Shown: positions 31,293-38,920 of the stretch, one piece after another
Layout of the letters: every line of letters begins with the position of its first letter
Numbering within the stretch: position 1 is the first letter of the stretch
Program-made: the position numbers and the translations under genes
Source: Streptomyces sulphureus DSM 40104
GTDB lineage: Bacteria > Actinomycetota > Actinomycetes > Streptomycetales > Streptomycetaceae
DNA length: 64,000 nucleotides
Direction: 5' to 3'
Assembly (NCBI RefSeq): GCF_000381025.1
Contig: NZ_KB905815.1
Coordinates: 727,789 to 791,788 of the forward strand
The notes under the pieces: model-generated
Seen by the model: only the letters and a program-made list of their open reading frames with translations
The model's database searches: none
What the model was told of the DNA's origin: nothing

Positions 31293-33113
31293 ATGACCGC
31301 AAGGCAGCGCACCGCGTTGGTCGGCCCGGTGTTGGTGATGGCGACGCTGGTGTCGAGCATCATCAGCTCGTTCGGTGCCCCGCTCATTTCGATCATCGCT
31401 CGCGACTTTGATGCGTCGCTGAGTAGCGCGCAGTGGTCGTTGACGGTGGCGCTGCTGGTCGGCACCGTCGGCTCGCCCGTGCTCGGGCGGCTCGGGGATG
31501 GCCCGCGAAGGCGCGCGGCGATGCTCGTGAGTCTGGCCGTGGTCACGGTGGGCGGCGTCGTGGCAGCTACGGCGGGGAACCTCGGCCTGTTGATCCTGGG
31601 CCGTGGTCTCCAGGGGATTGGGCTCGCGCTCGCGCCTTTGGCGATGGCGACCGTGCGTGAGGCTTTGCCTTCGGCAAAGGCGCCAGCGATGATCGCTCTG
31701 TTGTCGGTGTCGTCGGCGGCCGGTCTGGGAGCCGGGTACCCGGTCAGCGGGTGGATCGCCGGAGCGTGGGGGTTGCCCGCCGCATACTGGTTCGGCGCGG
31801 TCGTCTCCGGCGTCACGCTGGTCTCTGTCGCGCTCGTCGTTCCGCCCAGTACAGGTGCGAAGAGAGCACAGCCGCACGACTGGATCGGAACAGGGCTCCT
31901 TGCGATTGCACTGACGGCAACGCTCGTCGGGGTCTCCGAGGGAAGCCAATGGGGCTGGGGAACGCCCGCCATCGTCATCCTGCTGGCAACCGGGGCCCTG
32001 GTCGTCGCCGGATGGATCATGCACCAGCTACGCGCCGACACCCCTTTGGTGCAGTTGCGCCTGCTACGACGTCCGGCCGTGCTCCGCGGCGACGCGTGTG
32101 CCCTCGTACTCGGCGTCGCAATGTACATGGTGCTGACCGGGATGACGGCGTTCGTGCAGACTCCCAGGTCCGCGGGATTCGGGTTCTCGGCACCAACCGT
32201 CATAGCCGGGCTCGTTCTCATTCCCCTGTCGGTGTTCATGCTGACCAGTTCCCGCACGCTCCCCACGCTGCAAGCGCGTCTCAGCACTCGCGGAGTGCTG
32301 GTGTTGGGGTGCCTCGTATCCGCTGCGGGATGCGGCTTCTTCGCCCTCTTCCACGACAGCCTGTGGCAAGCCTTCGTGATGTCGGGCTTGCTCGGGATCG
32401 GGCTCGGCACCACTTTCGCAGCGATCCCCGGCACGATCACTGAGGGCGTGCCCACCGACGAGGCAGGGAGCGCCATCGGTTTCTACCAGGTACTCCGTTT
32501 CACCGGGTACGCGCTGGGCAGCGCCCTCACCGCGACCATTCTCGCCGCTCGGGGTGACGGGAACGGTCAGCCGACCGTGGGTGGCTACACCACGGTGCTG
32601 TGGACGGCTGCGGGCATCTGCGTCGCGGCGTCTGCGCTGGTGTGGTTCCTTCATGCCAGAAACGTCGAGCAGATGCCGCCAGAGCGGCCGAACGGCGGCA
32701 GCGGGGCCGCGATCATCGTCGGCGTGGACGGGTCGCCGGCCTCCATCAAAGCCTTGCGCGTCGCGGTGGTCCTCAGTGCAGCATTGCAGAAGAGGCTCAA
32801 AGTGATCACCGTACGGGAGGTGCCGTCGCCGGCCGAAGACGTGTACGCCGACCTCGTCGACGACGAGGCAGACCGGGCACGTCGGACCCAAGACAACGCA
32901 GTGCGACAGGCCCACGGCGACAGGCCACCCGACCAGTACGAGACGGCCATCGTCGAGGGCGGCACTACGAGGGTCCTGCTGGAAGAAAGCGGCAAGGCTT
33001 CCATGATCATCCTGGGCTCCCGCGGATATGGAGTGGTGGCCGGGCTCCTCATGGGTTCGGTTAGCGCCGCCTGCGCCGAGCACGCTGCGTGCCCCGTACT
33101 GGTCGTCCACTGA
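31293..33113 (+). CDS. MFS drug transporter fused to a C-terminal universal stress protein domain
   Basis: 606 residues; GGGAGCGGAG precedes the ATG. Residues 1 to about 455 form a 14-segment DHA2-like major facilitator: motif A appears as VGSPVLGRLGDGPRRRAA and motif C-like GLGAGYPVSGWIAG follows. After a short Pro-rich cytoplasmic linker (QMPPERPNGGSG), residues about 468-606 are a complete UspA domain: AIIVGVDGSPASIKALRVAV at its start and the ATP-binding loop GSRG-(9)-GS near its end (ILGSRGYGVVAGLLMGSVS), ending ACPVLVV. The Usp domain probably binds ATP and may gate or sense the exporter. A sibling MarR gene is divergent. The fusion is in one uninterrupted frame. Confidence 0.9.
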   Translation: MTARQRTALVGPVLVMATLVSSIISSFGAPLISIIARDFDASLSSAQWSLTVALLVGTVGSPVLGRLGDGPRRRAAMLVSLAVVTVGGVVAATAGNLGLLILGRGLQGIGLALAPLAMATVREALPSAKAPAMIALLSVSSAAGLGAGYPVSGWIAGAWGLPAAYWFGAVVSGVTLVSVALVVPPSTGAKRAQPHDWIGTGLLAIALTATLVGVSEGSQWGWGTPAIVILLATGALVVAGWIMHQLRADTPLVQLRLLRRPAVLRGDACALVLGVAMYMVLTGMTAFVQTPRSAGFGFSAPTVIAGLVLIPLSVFMLTSSRTLPTLQARLSTRGVLVLGCLVSAAGCGFFALFHDSLWQAFVMSGLLGIGLGTTFAAIPGTITEGVPTDEAGSAIGFYQVLRFTGYALGSALTATILAARGDGNGQPTVGGYTTVLWTAAGICVAASALVWFLHARNVEQMPPERPNGGSGAAIIVGVDGSPASIKALRVAVVLSAALQKRLKVITVREVPSPAEDVYADLVDDEADRARRTQDNAVRQAHGDRPPDQYETAIVEGGTTRVLLEESGKASMIILGSRGYGVVAGLLMGSVSAACAEHAACPVLVVH

Positions 33114-33448
33114 TGCCTTGTCACAAGTCCACGTCGTGCTCGGCTACGTGAGGTCTACGGGACCGGAAGTTTGCTGAACGAGCAATCCGTGATCGCAACG
33201 ATGGGAACGGCTCGTCCAGACGTTGACGCTGCGATGCCACGTTCCTGACCAGCGGCTGTTGCTAAGGACGGCCGTCGACAGCCCGGCTGCTACGCCCATG
33301 ATGGACAGCCCTGCCGGCGCAGGGCCGAATCACCTTGTCGAGCGCAAGCGAACTCCGCCGCTCCCGGTGTACGCGACAACTCCCCCTCCTGCGCGAGGAC
33401 TCGCCCGCACGCCGTACGGCATCGGCGAGGTGAGGAGCCATGGCAGCG
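33114..33448. other. Gap between convergent genes, nothing recognised
   Basis: 335 bases between the MFS-USP stop and the stop of the next MarR gene. No terminator-strength hairpin, RNA gene or convincing ORF is seen. Composition is less GC-biased than the core genes. Confidence 0.35.
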
Positions 33449-33943
33449 TCACCGACGCTCCAACACCTCGCTGAGCCTCCGGACATCGGCATCGCTGAGG
33501 CCGCGCAGCACTCGCTCCTGGCTCCGCAGTGCCACGGACTCGATCTCCTCGAACCGGGAGGCGCCCTCCTCGGTGAGCGCCACCACGGCCGCTCTGCGGT
33601 CGGCGCCGTCTCGCCTCCGGGAGACCAGGTCGCGTCGTTCCATCACCTCCAGGTGCCGGGAGAGCGTCGGCCCCTCGATGCTGAGGTACCGGGCGAGGCT
33701 GCGCTGGATCATCGGTCCCTCCAGCCTGAGGCTGGCGAGGATCGTCCATGTCGCGCAGATGGCCCCGGACTTGGCGAGCTCGTTCTCGAAGAACGCGCGC
33801 GACTCCTTGGCCGTGAGCCGCAGTTTCGGGGCGATGCTCGTACGCAGCCACGCCGGCTGGTTCTCCACTGCGCGATCGCCCGGTTTCGGCACCGGCCCGC
33901 TTTGCCGGGTGAGGTTCACGGCCGGTCTTACGGGCGAGTTCAC
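33449..33943 (-). CDS. MarR family regulator with start near an IS remnant
   Basis: About 164 residues from the GTG at 33943; no start has a good ribosome site (GTG at 33919 and an upstream ATG at 34024 in frame are alternatives). Core: KSGAICATWTILASLRLEGPMIQRSLARYLSIEGPTLSRHLEVMERRDLVSRR, wing DGADRRAAVVALTEEG. The N-terminal 30 residues (LTRQSGPVPKPGDRAVENQPAW) have no MarR counterpart. The 5' end overlaps the transposase remnant on the other strand, so the original promoter and start may have been replaced by the insertion. It may be functional, mis-expressed or silent. Confidence 0.7.
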   Translation of the reverse strand: MNSPVRPAVNLTRQSGPVPKPGDRAVENQPAWLRTSIAPKLRLTAKESRAFFENELAKSGAICATWTILASLRLEGPMIQRSLARYLSIEGPTLSRHLEVMERRDLVSRRRDGADRRAAVVALTEEGASRFEEIESVALRSQERVLRGLSDADVRRLSEVLERR

Positions 33944-34060
33944 GCTCGCATGGAGCACACCTTCGCGCGGATGAAGAGCTGGAAGATCCCGCGAGGCTGC
34001 CGCCTGGAAGGCGACGGCGGCCACGATGCCGTGCCCGGAACCGTCCGGCTGTACAACTTG
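33932..34060 (+). pseudogene. Transposase 3'-end remnant (IS5/IS4-type DDE family)
   Basis: The plus strand reads GRVHARMEHTFARMKSWKI, then RGCRLEGDGGHDAV..VRLYNL. This closely resembles the C-terminal end of actinobacterial IS5-group transposases, in which RVEHTFARMKTWKILRDCR-like sequence carries the catalytic Glu. Nothing else of the transposase is left and I see no terminal repeats. It marks an old insertion whose body is deleted, now at the 5' end of the marR gene on the other strand. Confidence 0.75.
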
Positions 34061-34421
34061 CCCTCACCGGAGAGTCTGACCGCTCGCGCAGCGGCCGTCT
34101 CTGCTCGTACCCCGGAGGTCTGCGCCGGGGCACCTCTAGGCTGCCGTGGCAGGACACCGCCCGCTCATGAGGCGCCACCCGGTGCCTCTCCTCGACGAGG
34201 AGGGGCGACGGGGCCTTGGCCTTCCTCCGCACGCTCCCGCATGCAGCGCTGCCTCGGGTACGCGCCGACCGGCCGCCTCCGGGCGGAAGGACGGGCGACG
34301 GTCCTCCGGTGCCGAGCGGGCGGAACAGCGTTTTCGGTGATGGGGAGTCTCGTAGCGCAGTTCCCGCCCTTCTAGGCCCCGCTTGTGGAAGGGCGCCGGG
34401 GTCTGCCGGAGCAAACCGGAC
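34061..34421. other. Gap after the transposase remnant, nothing recognised
   Basis: 361 bases with short open frames on both strands but no ribosome site or family resemblance. It may contain further eroded insertion-sequence DNA. Confidence 0.35.
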
Positions 34422-35759
34422 TCATTCGTGCCGCCGGGATCGGCGGGCGAGGAGGGCGACGGTCACTCCCGCCGCGAGGAGTGCTGCTGCCGTGGCGCCC
34501 GTGAGCCACTCGCCCCGGCCGGCCCCGGTGTCGGAGAGGGCGGGGCCGGTGCCGCCGGCGGGCCTCCCGGCGTCCGTGGCGAGCGGTGTCGCGCGCTCCG
34601 AACCGGAGGGCGTGGGCCCCGGCCAGGGCGAGTGGGCACTGCCGCCCTCGCCGGGGCCGGACGTCGGTGCGTATTGGGCGGGGCTCGGGCTGCCGGAGGC
34701 GTCGGTGCAGGCCGGCAGGTCGCCGAGGAACGGGGAGGCGTGGATCGTCTGGCCGACCGAGGAGCCCGACGAGGTGTGGGTGAGGGAACCGGCCGTGTAG
34801 AGGCGGCCGTTGGTGTCCGGCAGGTCGAGGGTCGTTCTGCTTCGCGGGTTGCCGACGAGGATGCTGCCCTGGAACGGGGCCGTGCCGTGCAGGCCGACGG
34901 CGGCCGCGTCGGGGAAGTTCCAGAGCAGGCGCTCGCGCAGGCCGGGGCCTGCGGCGGTCAATAGGCTTCGGATGCGGCGGCCTTTGCCGTAGAGGTTGAC
35001 GAGGACGGTCGCGTCCTCCGGTACGGAGGCGAAGCGCAGGGAGGTCCCGTTGCCGGCGGGGGTGGCGAGATCGGCGTCGACGGAGAAGACCTGAAGGTCC
35101 GCGTTGCCGTCGCCGGTGAGGACCGTCTCGCTGCCCGTGGTGCGCCAGGTGCCGGTGGGGGCGCGGCGCTGGTCGCCCTCGTACGCGTAGCAGTGGCTCG
35201 CGGCCGTGAGCTGGGCGCGGAGGTGCGCGTACTGCGGAGCCGGGCCCGGCGTGCGCACCGCCCGGGGCGGGACCGTTCCGGAGGAGGTGCCGCCGTAGCT
35301 GGGCATGCCGGCGCTGCCGCCCTCGCCGGCGAGGAGCCGCTGCCCCTGCGCCACCGTGAGGTCGCCTCCGACGAGCAGGTGGTCCGAGCCGTCGGGCGGC
35401 GGCACGCGTGAACCGCCGCCTGGCGCACCGATGTTGTAGACCTTCGGGACGCCCGCGCGCTTGTGCAGGTCGAAGTCGCCGAGGACGACGTTGCGTCCCT
35501 CCGACTCCGCGGCGGCCTGGCGGACGTCGAAGTCCCCGCCGACGAAGACGTTGACGTTGGTGTCGTGGTGCGCGACGGGGACGCCGGCCGAGTCCCGCCA
35601 CGCGGCGGGGCAGTCGTCGCCGAGGCAGGGGCCGAGCCCGCCGGGCAGCGGGTCGGCCGCCGCGGGGAAGGGGAGGAGAGCGAGCGACGCCGCCGCGATC
35701 GCCGCCGTCCTGATCCGGCACCGGACTCTCTGGTTGCGCCTGGCGCGGCTTGCTTCCAT
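34422..35759 (-). CDS. Choice-of-anchor A family surface protein with sortase-like tail
   Basis: 445 residues from the ATG at 35759. A signal peptide (RIRTAAIAAASLALLPFPAAADP) is followed by a choice-of-anchor A domain. This has beta-helix-like repeats centred on VNVFVGGDFDVRQAAAESEGRNVVLGDF and DHLLVGGDLTV, then VLVNLYGKG and a late APFQGSILVG. A Pro/Ser/Gly-rich stalk precedes the C-terminal sorting region: a Leu-Ser-Asp-Thr-Gly motif (ALSDTGAGRG), a hydrophobic segment (ATAAALLAAGVTVALLA) and RRSRRHE. The motif differs from LPxTG/LAxTG by Ser at the second position. An extracellular adhesin-like or structural protein is likely. Confidence 0.85.
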   Translation of the reverse strand: MEASRARRNQRVRCRIRTAAIAAASLALLPFPAAADPLPGGLGPCLGDDCPAAWRDSAGVPVAHHDTNVNVFVGGDFDVRQAAAESEGRNVVLGDFDLHKRAGVPKVYNIGAPGGGSRVPPPDGSDHLLVGGDLTVAQGQRLLAGEGGSAGMPSYGGTSSGTVPPRAVRTPGPAPQYAHLRAQLTAASHCYAYEGDQRRAPTGTWRTTGSETVLTGDGNADLQVFSVDADLATPAGNGTSLRFASVPEDATVLVNLYGKGRRIRSLLTAAGPGLRERLLWNFPDAAAVGLHGTAPFQGSILVGNPRSRTTLDLPDTNGRLYTAGSLTHTSSGSSVGQTIHASPFLGDLPACTDASGSPSPAQYAPTSGPGEGGSAHSPWPGPTPSGSERATPLATDAGRPAGGTGPALSDTGAGRGEWLTGATAAALLAAGVTVALLARRSRRHE

Positions 35760-35903
35760 GGGAGCGCAATATGAACCCTCCGCGCGCCCCGAGCCGGGAG
35801 GGCGCACCGTTCCCCGAGGACGCTCACGGCGTGCTCACCTGAACATCGGACGCGACGTCAACCCCGGTTGCGGGCGGCAGTCTGCGCGACCTACGTTGCG
35901 GCC

Positions 35904-36128
35904 ATGGCTGCAAGCGAGGCGGAGCAGACGGTGGAGAGCGCGCGGGACGCGGTGGACGCCGACCCCGGGGTCGGTCTCCGCGGACTCGCCACGCTGCGGC
36001 AGCTCGTCGAGCGGACGGAGGCCGCGCAGGTCGCCAACGCACGCCGCGCCGGATGGTCCTGGGACGAGATCGGCAGGGCGCTCGGCGTCAGCAGGCAGGC
36101 GGCGCACAAGAAGCATGCGGGGGCGTGA
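35904..36128 (+). CDS. Small helix-turn-helix protein
   Basis: 74 residues. The N-terminal half is an acidic helix (SEAEQTVESARDAVDADPGVGLRGLATLRQLVERTE). The C-terminal half, ANARRAGWSWDEIGRALGVSRQAAHKKHAG, is a helix-turn-helix close to those that pair with Clp-N-domain regulators in Streptomyces. It is too short to have an effector domain and probably acts as a dimeric DNA-binding protein. It is convergent with patB, ten bases from its stop. No ClpN gene is adjacent here. Confidence 0.75.
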   Translation: MAASEAEQTVESARDAVDADPGVGLRGLATLRQLVERTEAAQVANARRAGWSWDEIGRALGVSRQAAHKKHAGA

Positions 36129-36138
36129 GCGTGCCGTC

Positions 36139-37335
36139 TCAGGCGCGGCGGAAGACGGACGCCATGCGCGCGACCGCCTCTTCGAGGATGTCGGGCGACG
36201 TCGCGTAGTTGAGCCGCACCCGGCCTTCGCCTCCGGTGCCGAAGGCCGGGCCCGAGGTGAGGGCGACGCGTCCGCGGTCGAGGAAGGCGGCTGCCGGGTC
36301 GTCGCCGAGGCCCAGCGCGCGGCAGTCGAGCCAGGCGAGGATCGTCGCCTCGGGCAGCCGGTAGCCGACGGCGGGCAGGTGGGCGGCGAGGAGGTCGCCG
36401 AGGAGCCGGCGGCTGCGGTCGAGGCCGGCGAGGAGCGCGTCGAGCCACTCCCCCGCGTACCGCAGCGCCGCGGTGTGGGCGAGGACCCCGACATGGCTCG
36501 GTCCGTGGCTCACCTCCTCGGGTATGCGCGCCAGTTCGTCGGCCGCGTCGTCGCCGGCCACCGCGACCGCCGCCTTGAGACCGGCGAGATTCCACGCCTT
36601 CGAGGCGGAGAGGAGCGAGAACCCCCGCTCGGCGCCGGGGACGGAGAGGTAGGGGGTGTGGTGCGCCCCGTTGAGTACGAGCGGGGCGTGGATCTCGTCG
36701 GCGACGACGCGCACTCCGTGTGCCTCGGCGAGCTGCGCGGCCTCCGCGAGCTCCTCCCCGGTGTGGACGGTGCCCGTCGGATTGTGCGGGTTGCAGAGGA
36801 ACCAGGCGGCGGTGCGGCCCGACGAGGTCGCGTCGGCGAAGGCGGTGGCGAGGGCGGCGAAGTCGATCCGTCGGTCGGGGCCGAGCGGAGCCTCGAGCAC
36901 CTTCCGGCCCAGGTGCTCGCAGAACTGGTAGATCGGTGTGTAGACGGGCGAGTTGACGACCACGGCGTCGCCCGGCGAGGTGGTCAGCTTGAGGATCTCG
37001 ACCATGCCCTGCATCACGTCGGGGACGAGCGCAGTGCGGTCGGCGGGGAACGACCAGCCCCAGCGGGCGCGTGCGAAGGCGTCGAGCGCTTCGGCGTACT
37101 CGGTGCCGAAGGGGTAGCCGGTGTCGCCGAGACGCAGCGCCTCCTGCACCGCGTCGACGACGGCGGGGGCGAGCGGGACGTCCATCTCGGCGACCCACAG
37201 CGGCAGTACGTCGGGCGGGTACGCACTCCACTTGGCGCTGGTGCGGCGGCGCAACTCCTCCCGGGTGCACCCGAGCAGCGGGTCGGGCCGCTCTCCGGCG
37301 GCGGGTATCCGGGACGGCTGCTCCGCGCTGCGCAT
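36139..37335 (-). CDS. patB: MalY/PatB family PLP-dependent C-S lyase / aminotransferase
   Basis: 398 residues; AGGAGG lies a few bases before the ATG at 37335. Fold-type I PLP enzyme: [18 protein letters not shown] at the N-terminus, [14 protein letters not shown] (cofactor Asn), [12 protein letters not shown] (Asp on the pyridine N) and the Schiff-base Lys in [14 protein letters not shown]. The C-terminal Arg of the carboxylate clamp is in [10 protein letters not shown]. Such enzymes cleave cystathionine or cysteine conjugates to release thiols and ammonia. A decayed copy of its 5' part lies at 38545-38905. Confidence 0.9.
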   Translation of the reverse strand: MRSAEQPSRIPAAGERPDPLLGCTREELRRRTSAKWSAYPPDVLPLWVAEMDVPLAPAVVDAVQEALRLGDTGYPFGTEYAEALDAFARARWGWSFPADRTALVPDVMQGMVEILKLTTSPGDAVVVNSPVYTPIYQFCEHLGRKVLEAPLGPDRRIDFAALATAFADATSSGRTAAWFLCNPHNPTGTVHTGEELAEAAQLAEAHGVRVVADEIHAPLVLNGAHHTPYLSVPGAERGFSLLSASKAWNLAGLKAAVAVAGDDAADELARIPEEVSHGPSHVGVLAHTAALRYAGEWLDALLAGLDRSRRLLGDLLAAHLPAVGYRLPEATILAWLDCRALGLGDDPAAAFLDRGRVALTSGPAFGTGGEGRVRLNYATSPDILEEAVARMASVFRRA

Positions 37336-37488
37336 GCGACCTCCTGGAGAGCTTCGCCGACCGCTCCACGGTAAGCCGCGTACCCGCGCGACGCTCCCCC
37401 TCCGACGGAGATCCTCCGCTTCCACCGCCCGGCGGGAGGGGCCGTGAGGCATCTTCCCGCCGATAGGCTCGGCGGGATCGAACCGGAG

Positions 37489-37514
37489 CGCCCCGGGCCA
37501 ACGGGCCCGGGGCG
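37489..37514 (-). terminator. Terminator after the guanidinium exporter gene
   Basis: Perfect 11-bp stem CGCCCCGGGCC / GGCCCGGGGCG with a four-base loop, 26 bases beyond the sugE stop on the minus strand. Confidence 0.8.
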
Positions 37515-37539
37515 TACGGCAGTCGGACCGACCCGCAGG

Positions 37540-37854
37540 TCAGTGAACGGCCTTGAGGCCGACGACGCCGCCGATGATCAGTGCGAGGAAGACCAGCTTC
37601 AGGGCGCTCACCGGCTCGGCGCCTGTGAGCATCCCGTACACGACGGTGAGCACGGCGCCGATCCCCACCCACACCGCATAGGCGGTGCCGACGGGGAGAT
37701 CGCGCATGGCATAGGCGAGGCCGCCCATACTCGCGAGCAGACCGAAGCCGAAGACCAGGGAAGGACCCAGCCTGCTGAAGCCTTCGGACTTGCCGAGGGC
37801 GGTCGCCCAGACGGCTTCGAGCAGACCTGAGAGCGCAAGAATCAGCCACGACAC
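37540..37854 (-). CDS. sugE: Guanidinium exporter, small multidrug resistance family
   Basis: 104 residues from the GTG at 37854 with GGAG six bases upstream. Four transmembrane segments of the SMR fold are clear. The essential proton-coupling Glu is E13 in LILALSGLLEAVWATALGKSEGF, and that segment's LEAVWATALG pattern is typical of SugE/Gdx rather than EmrE. It works as a dual-topology dimer exchanging protons for guanidinium. The leader carries a guanidine-III riboswitch, which strongly supports guanidinium as the true substrate. A ureohydrolase remnant lies just upstream on the other strand. Confidence 0.92.
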   Translation of the reverse strand: MSWLILALSGLLEAVWATALGKSEGFSRLGPSLVFGFGLLASMGGLAYAMRDLPVGTAYAVWVGIGAVLTVVYGMLTGAEPVSALKLVFLALIIGGVVGLKAVH

Positions 37855-37868
37855 GGGTGCCTCCAGAC

Positions 37869-37910
37869 GCGCCGTCTTGTCGCAGGCCGGGTACGGCACC
37901 CCTCGTCCGG
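37869..37910 (-). promoter_or_regulatory. Guanidine-III (ykkC-III) riboswitch ahead of sugE
   Basis: Reading the minus strand from 37910, CCGGACGAGG opens the element and pairs through CCGG with a later CCGG. GCCGT (37893-37897 region) can form the pseudoknot with ACGGC (37871-37875 region), and ACAAGACGGCGC closes it. Order and sequence match the known guanidine-III class almost base for base. The GGAG ribosome site begins only four bases after the element, so ligand binding probably frees it to allow translation of the exporter. Confidence 0.88.
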
Positions 37911-38097
37911 TAGCCACTCTTCGGGCTCCCACCGAAGTTGGCACACCGGGCGCCGACAGGCAAAATCCCGACGTCCCAGGTGAGCGGCGTGCTCCGGGTG
38001 CGTTCGGGGCGCGGGTGAGTGACGATCGGACGACGGCCCCGGCGCCCGGACCGGGGCTTGCACACCCGCAGTTGCACCCTCGCGAGGCGGGAGGGCG

Positions 38098-38474
38098 ACG
38101 TCGCACGGGTCGGTGTCGAGAAGATCGCCGAGATCGCGTTGGAGACCGCCTGGAAGGATGCCGAGGCCGTCTACCTCTCCTTTGACATCGACGTGCTCGA
38201 TTCCGGGTTCGTGCCCGGCACCGGCTGGCCGGAACTCGGCGGTCTGCTGCCGCGCGAAGCCCTCGACCTCGTCCGACTCGTCTCCGAGCCGGGGTTGGCC
38301 GGTATGGAGATCGTCGAGTGTTCACCGCCGTACGACTGGGCGGAGCAGACGGCGCTGATGAGCAGCCGCATCATCCTCGACAGCCTGGCGGTACAGACGC
38401 GGGCCGGCCGGCTGGGGCGCAAGGCGGCCCGCGGGGACAGGGTCGCCTGGGGGCCCGAGCGCGACCAGGAGTGA
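38098..38474 (+). pseudogene. Truncated ureohydrolase (agmatinase/arginase/guanidinase family) C-terminal part
   Basis: The frame ends in about 125 residues that match the C-terminus of the family: ARVGVEKIAEIALETAW, AVYLSFDIDVLDSGFVPGTGWPELGG (the second DxD metal site), AGMEIVECSPPYDWAEQTALM and RIILDSL. The N-terminal two thirds with the first metal motif (GGDHS and DAHxD) is missing. Upstream codons are unrelated and lack a good start, so no active enzyme can be made. The family includes true guanidine hydrolases, which makes its place next to a guanidine-riboswitch exporter suggestive. Confidence 0.8.
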
Positions 38475-38544
38475 TGCTCCGCCCCTCCCCCGGCCGGCGT
38501 TCCACGGAGCGGAGTCGTGCTCAACCCCGGAGGGGACGCCACGC

Positions 38545-38905
38545 ATGCGACCGGTCTCGGGCGAAGTCGAGCCGTCCCTCGGCGCCGGACGGCGCCTTAC
38601 GGCCCGGTGCACGCGGGACTGGTGGAGCGGCGGGCTGCAAGGGCGAGTCGACGACGGCGTCCCCCGGCGAGGTCGTCAGCTCAAGGGCCGATCGCCGCCT
38701 GCATCACGTCGGGGACGAGGGCGGTGTGATCGAGCGGGACGTCCGTCTCGGCGCCCCGGAGCGGCAGCACGCCTGCGCCACTTGGCGCCGGTGCGGCAGC
38801 CCGACCTCCCCCGGTGCACCCGAGCAGCGAGTCGGGCCGCTCTCCGGCAGCGGGTGTCCGACGCAGGTCCTCGGCTCCCGCCGTCCGGCGGGAGGGGGCC
38901 ATGAG
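38545..38905 (-). pseudogene. Decayed, internally deleted copy of the patB 5' region
   Basis: This stretch repeats 36850-37445 in the same orientation with many substitutions and an internal loss of about 150 bases (counterpart about 37035-37185). Shared runs include GCATCACGTCGGGGACGAG and TGCACCCGAGCAGCG, and the flank CGGCGGGAGGGG..ATGAGGCATC. On the minus strand the remnant still reads GERPDSLLGCTGG and [11 protein letters not shown], as in PatB. No intact frame remains. With the real patB it brackets sugE and the ureohydrolase remnant. Confidence 0.8.
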
Positions 38906-38920
38906 GCATCATTTCCCGCC

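Noticed and set aside
34136..34414. Small open frames on both strands after the transposase remnant
   Set aside because: No ribosome sites, random-looking Arg/Pro-rich translations and no matching domain.
29755..34421. Integrated element with att sites at the second tRNA
   Set aside because: I found no second copy of the tRNA 3' end in the window and no integrase or excisionase, so only a decayed accessory stretch is claimed.
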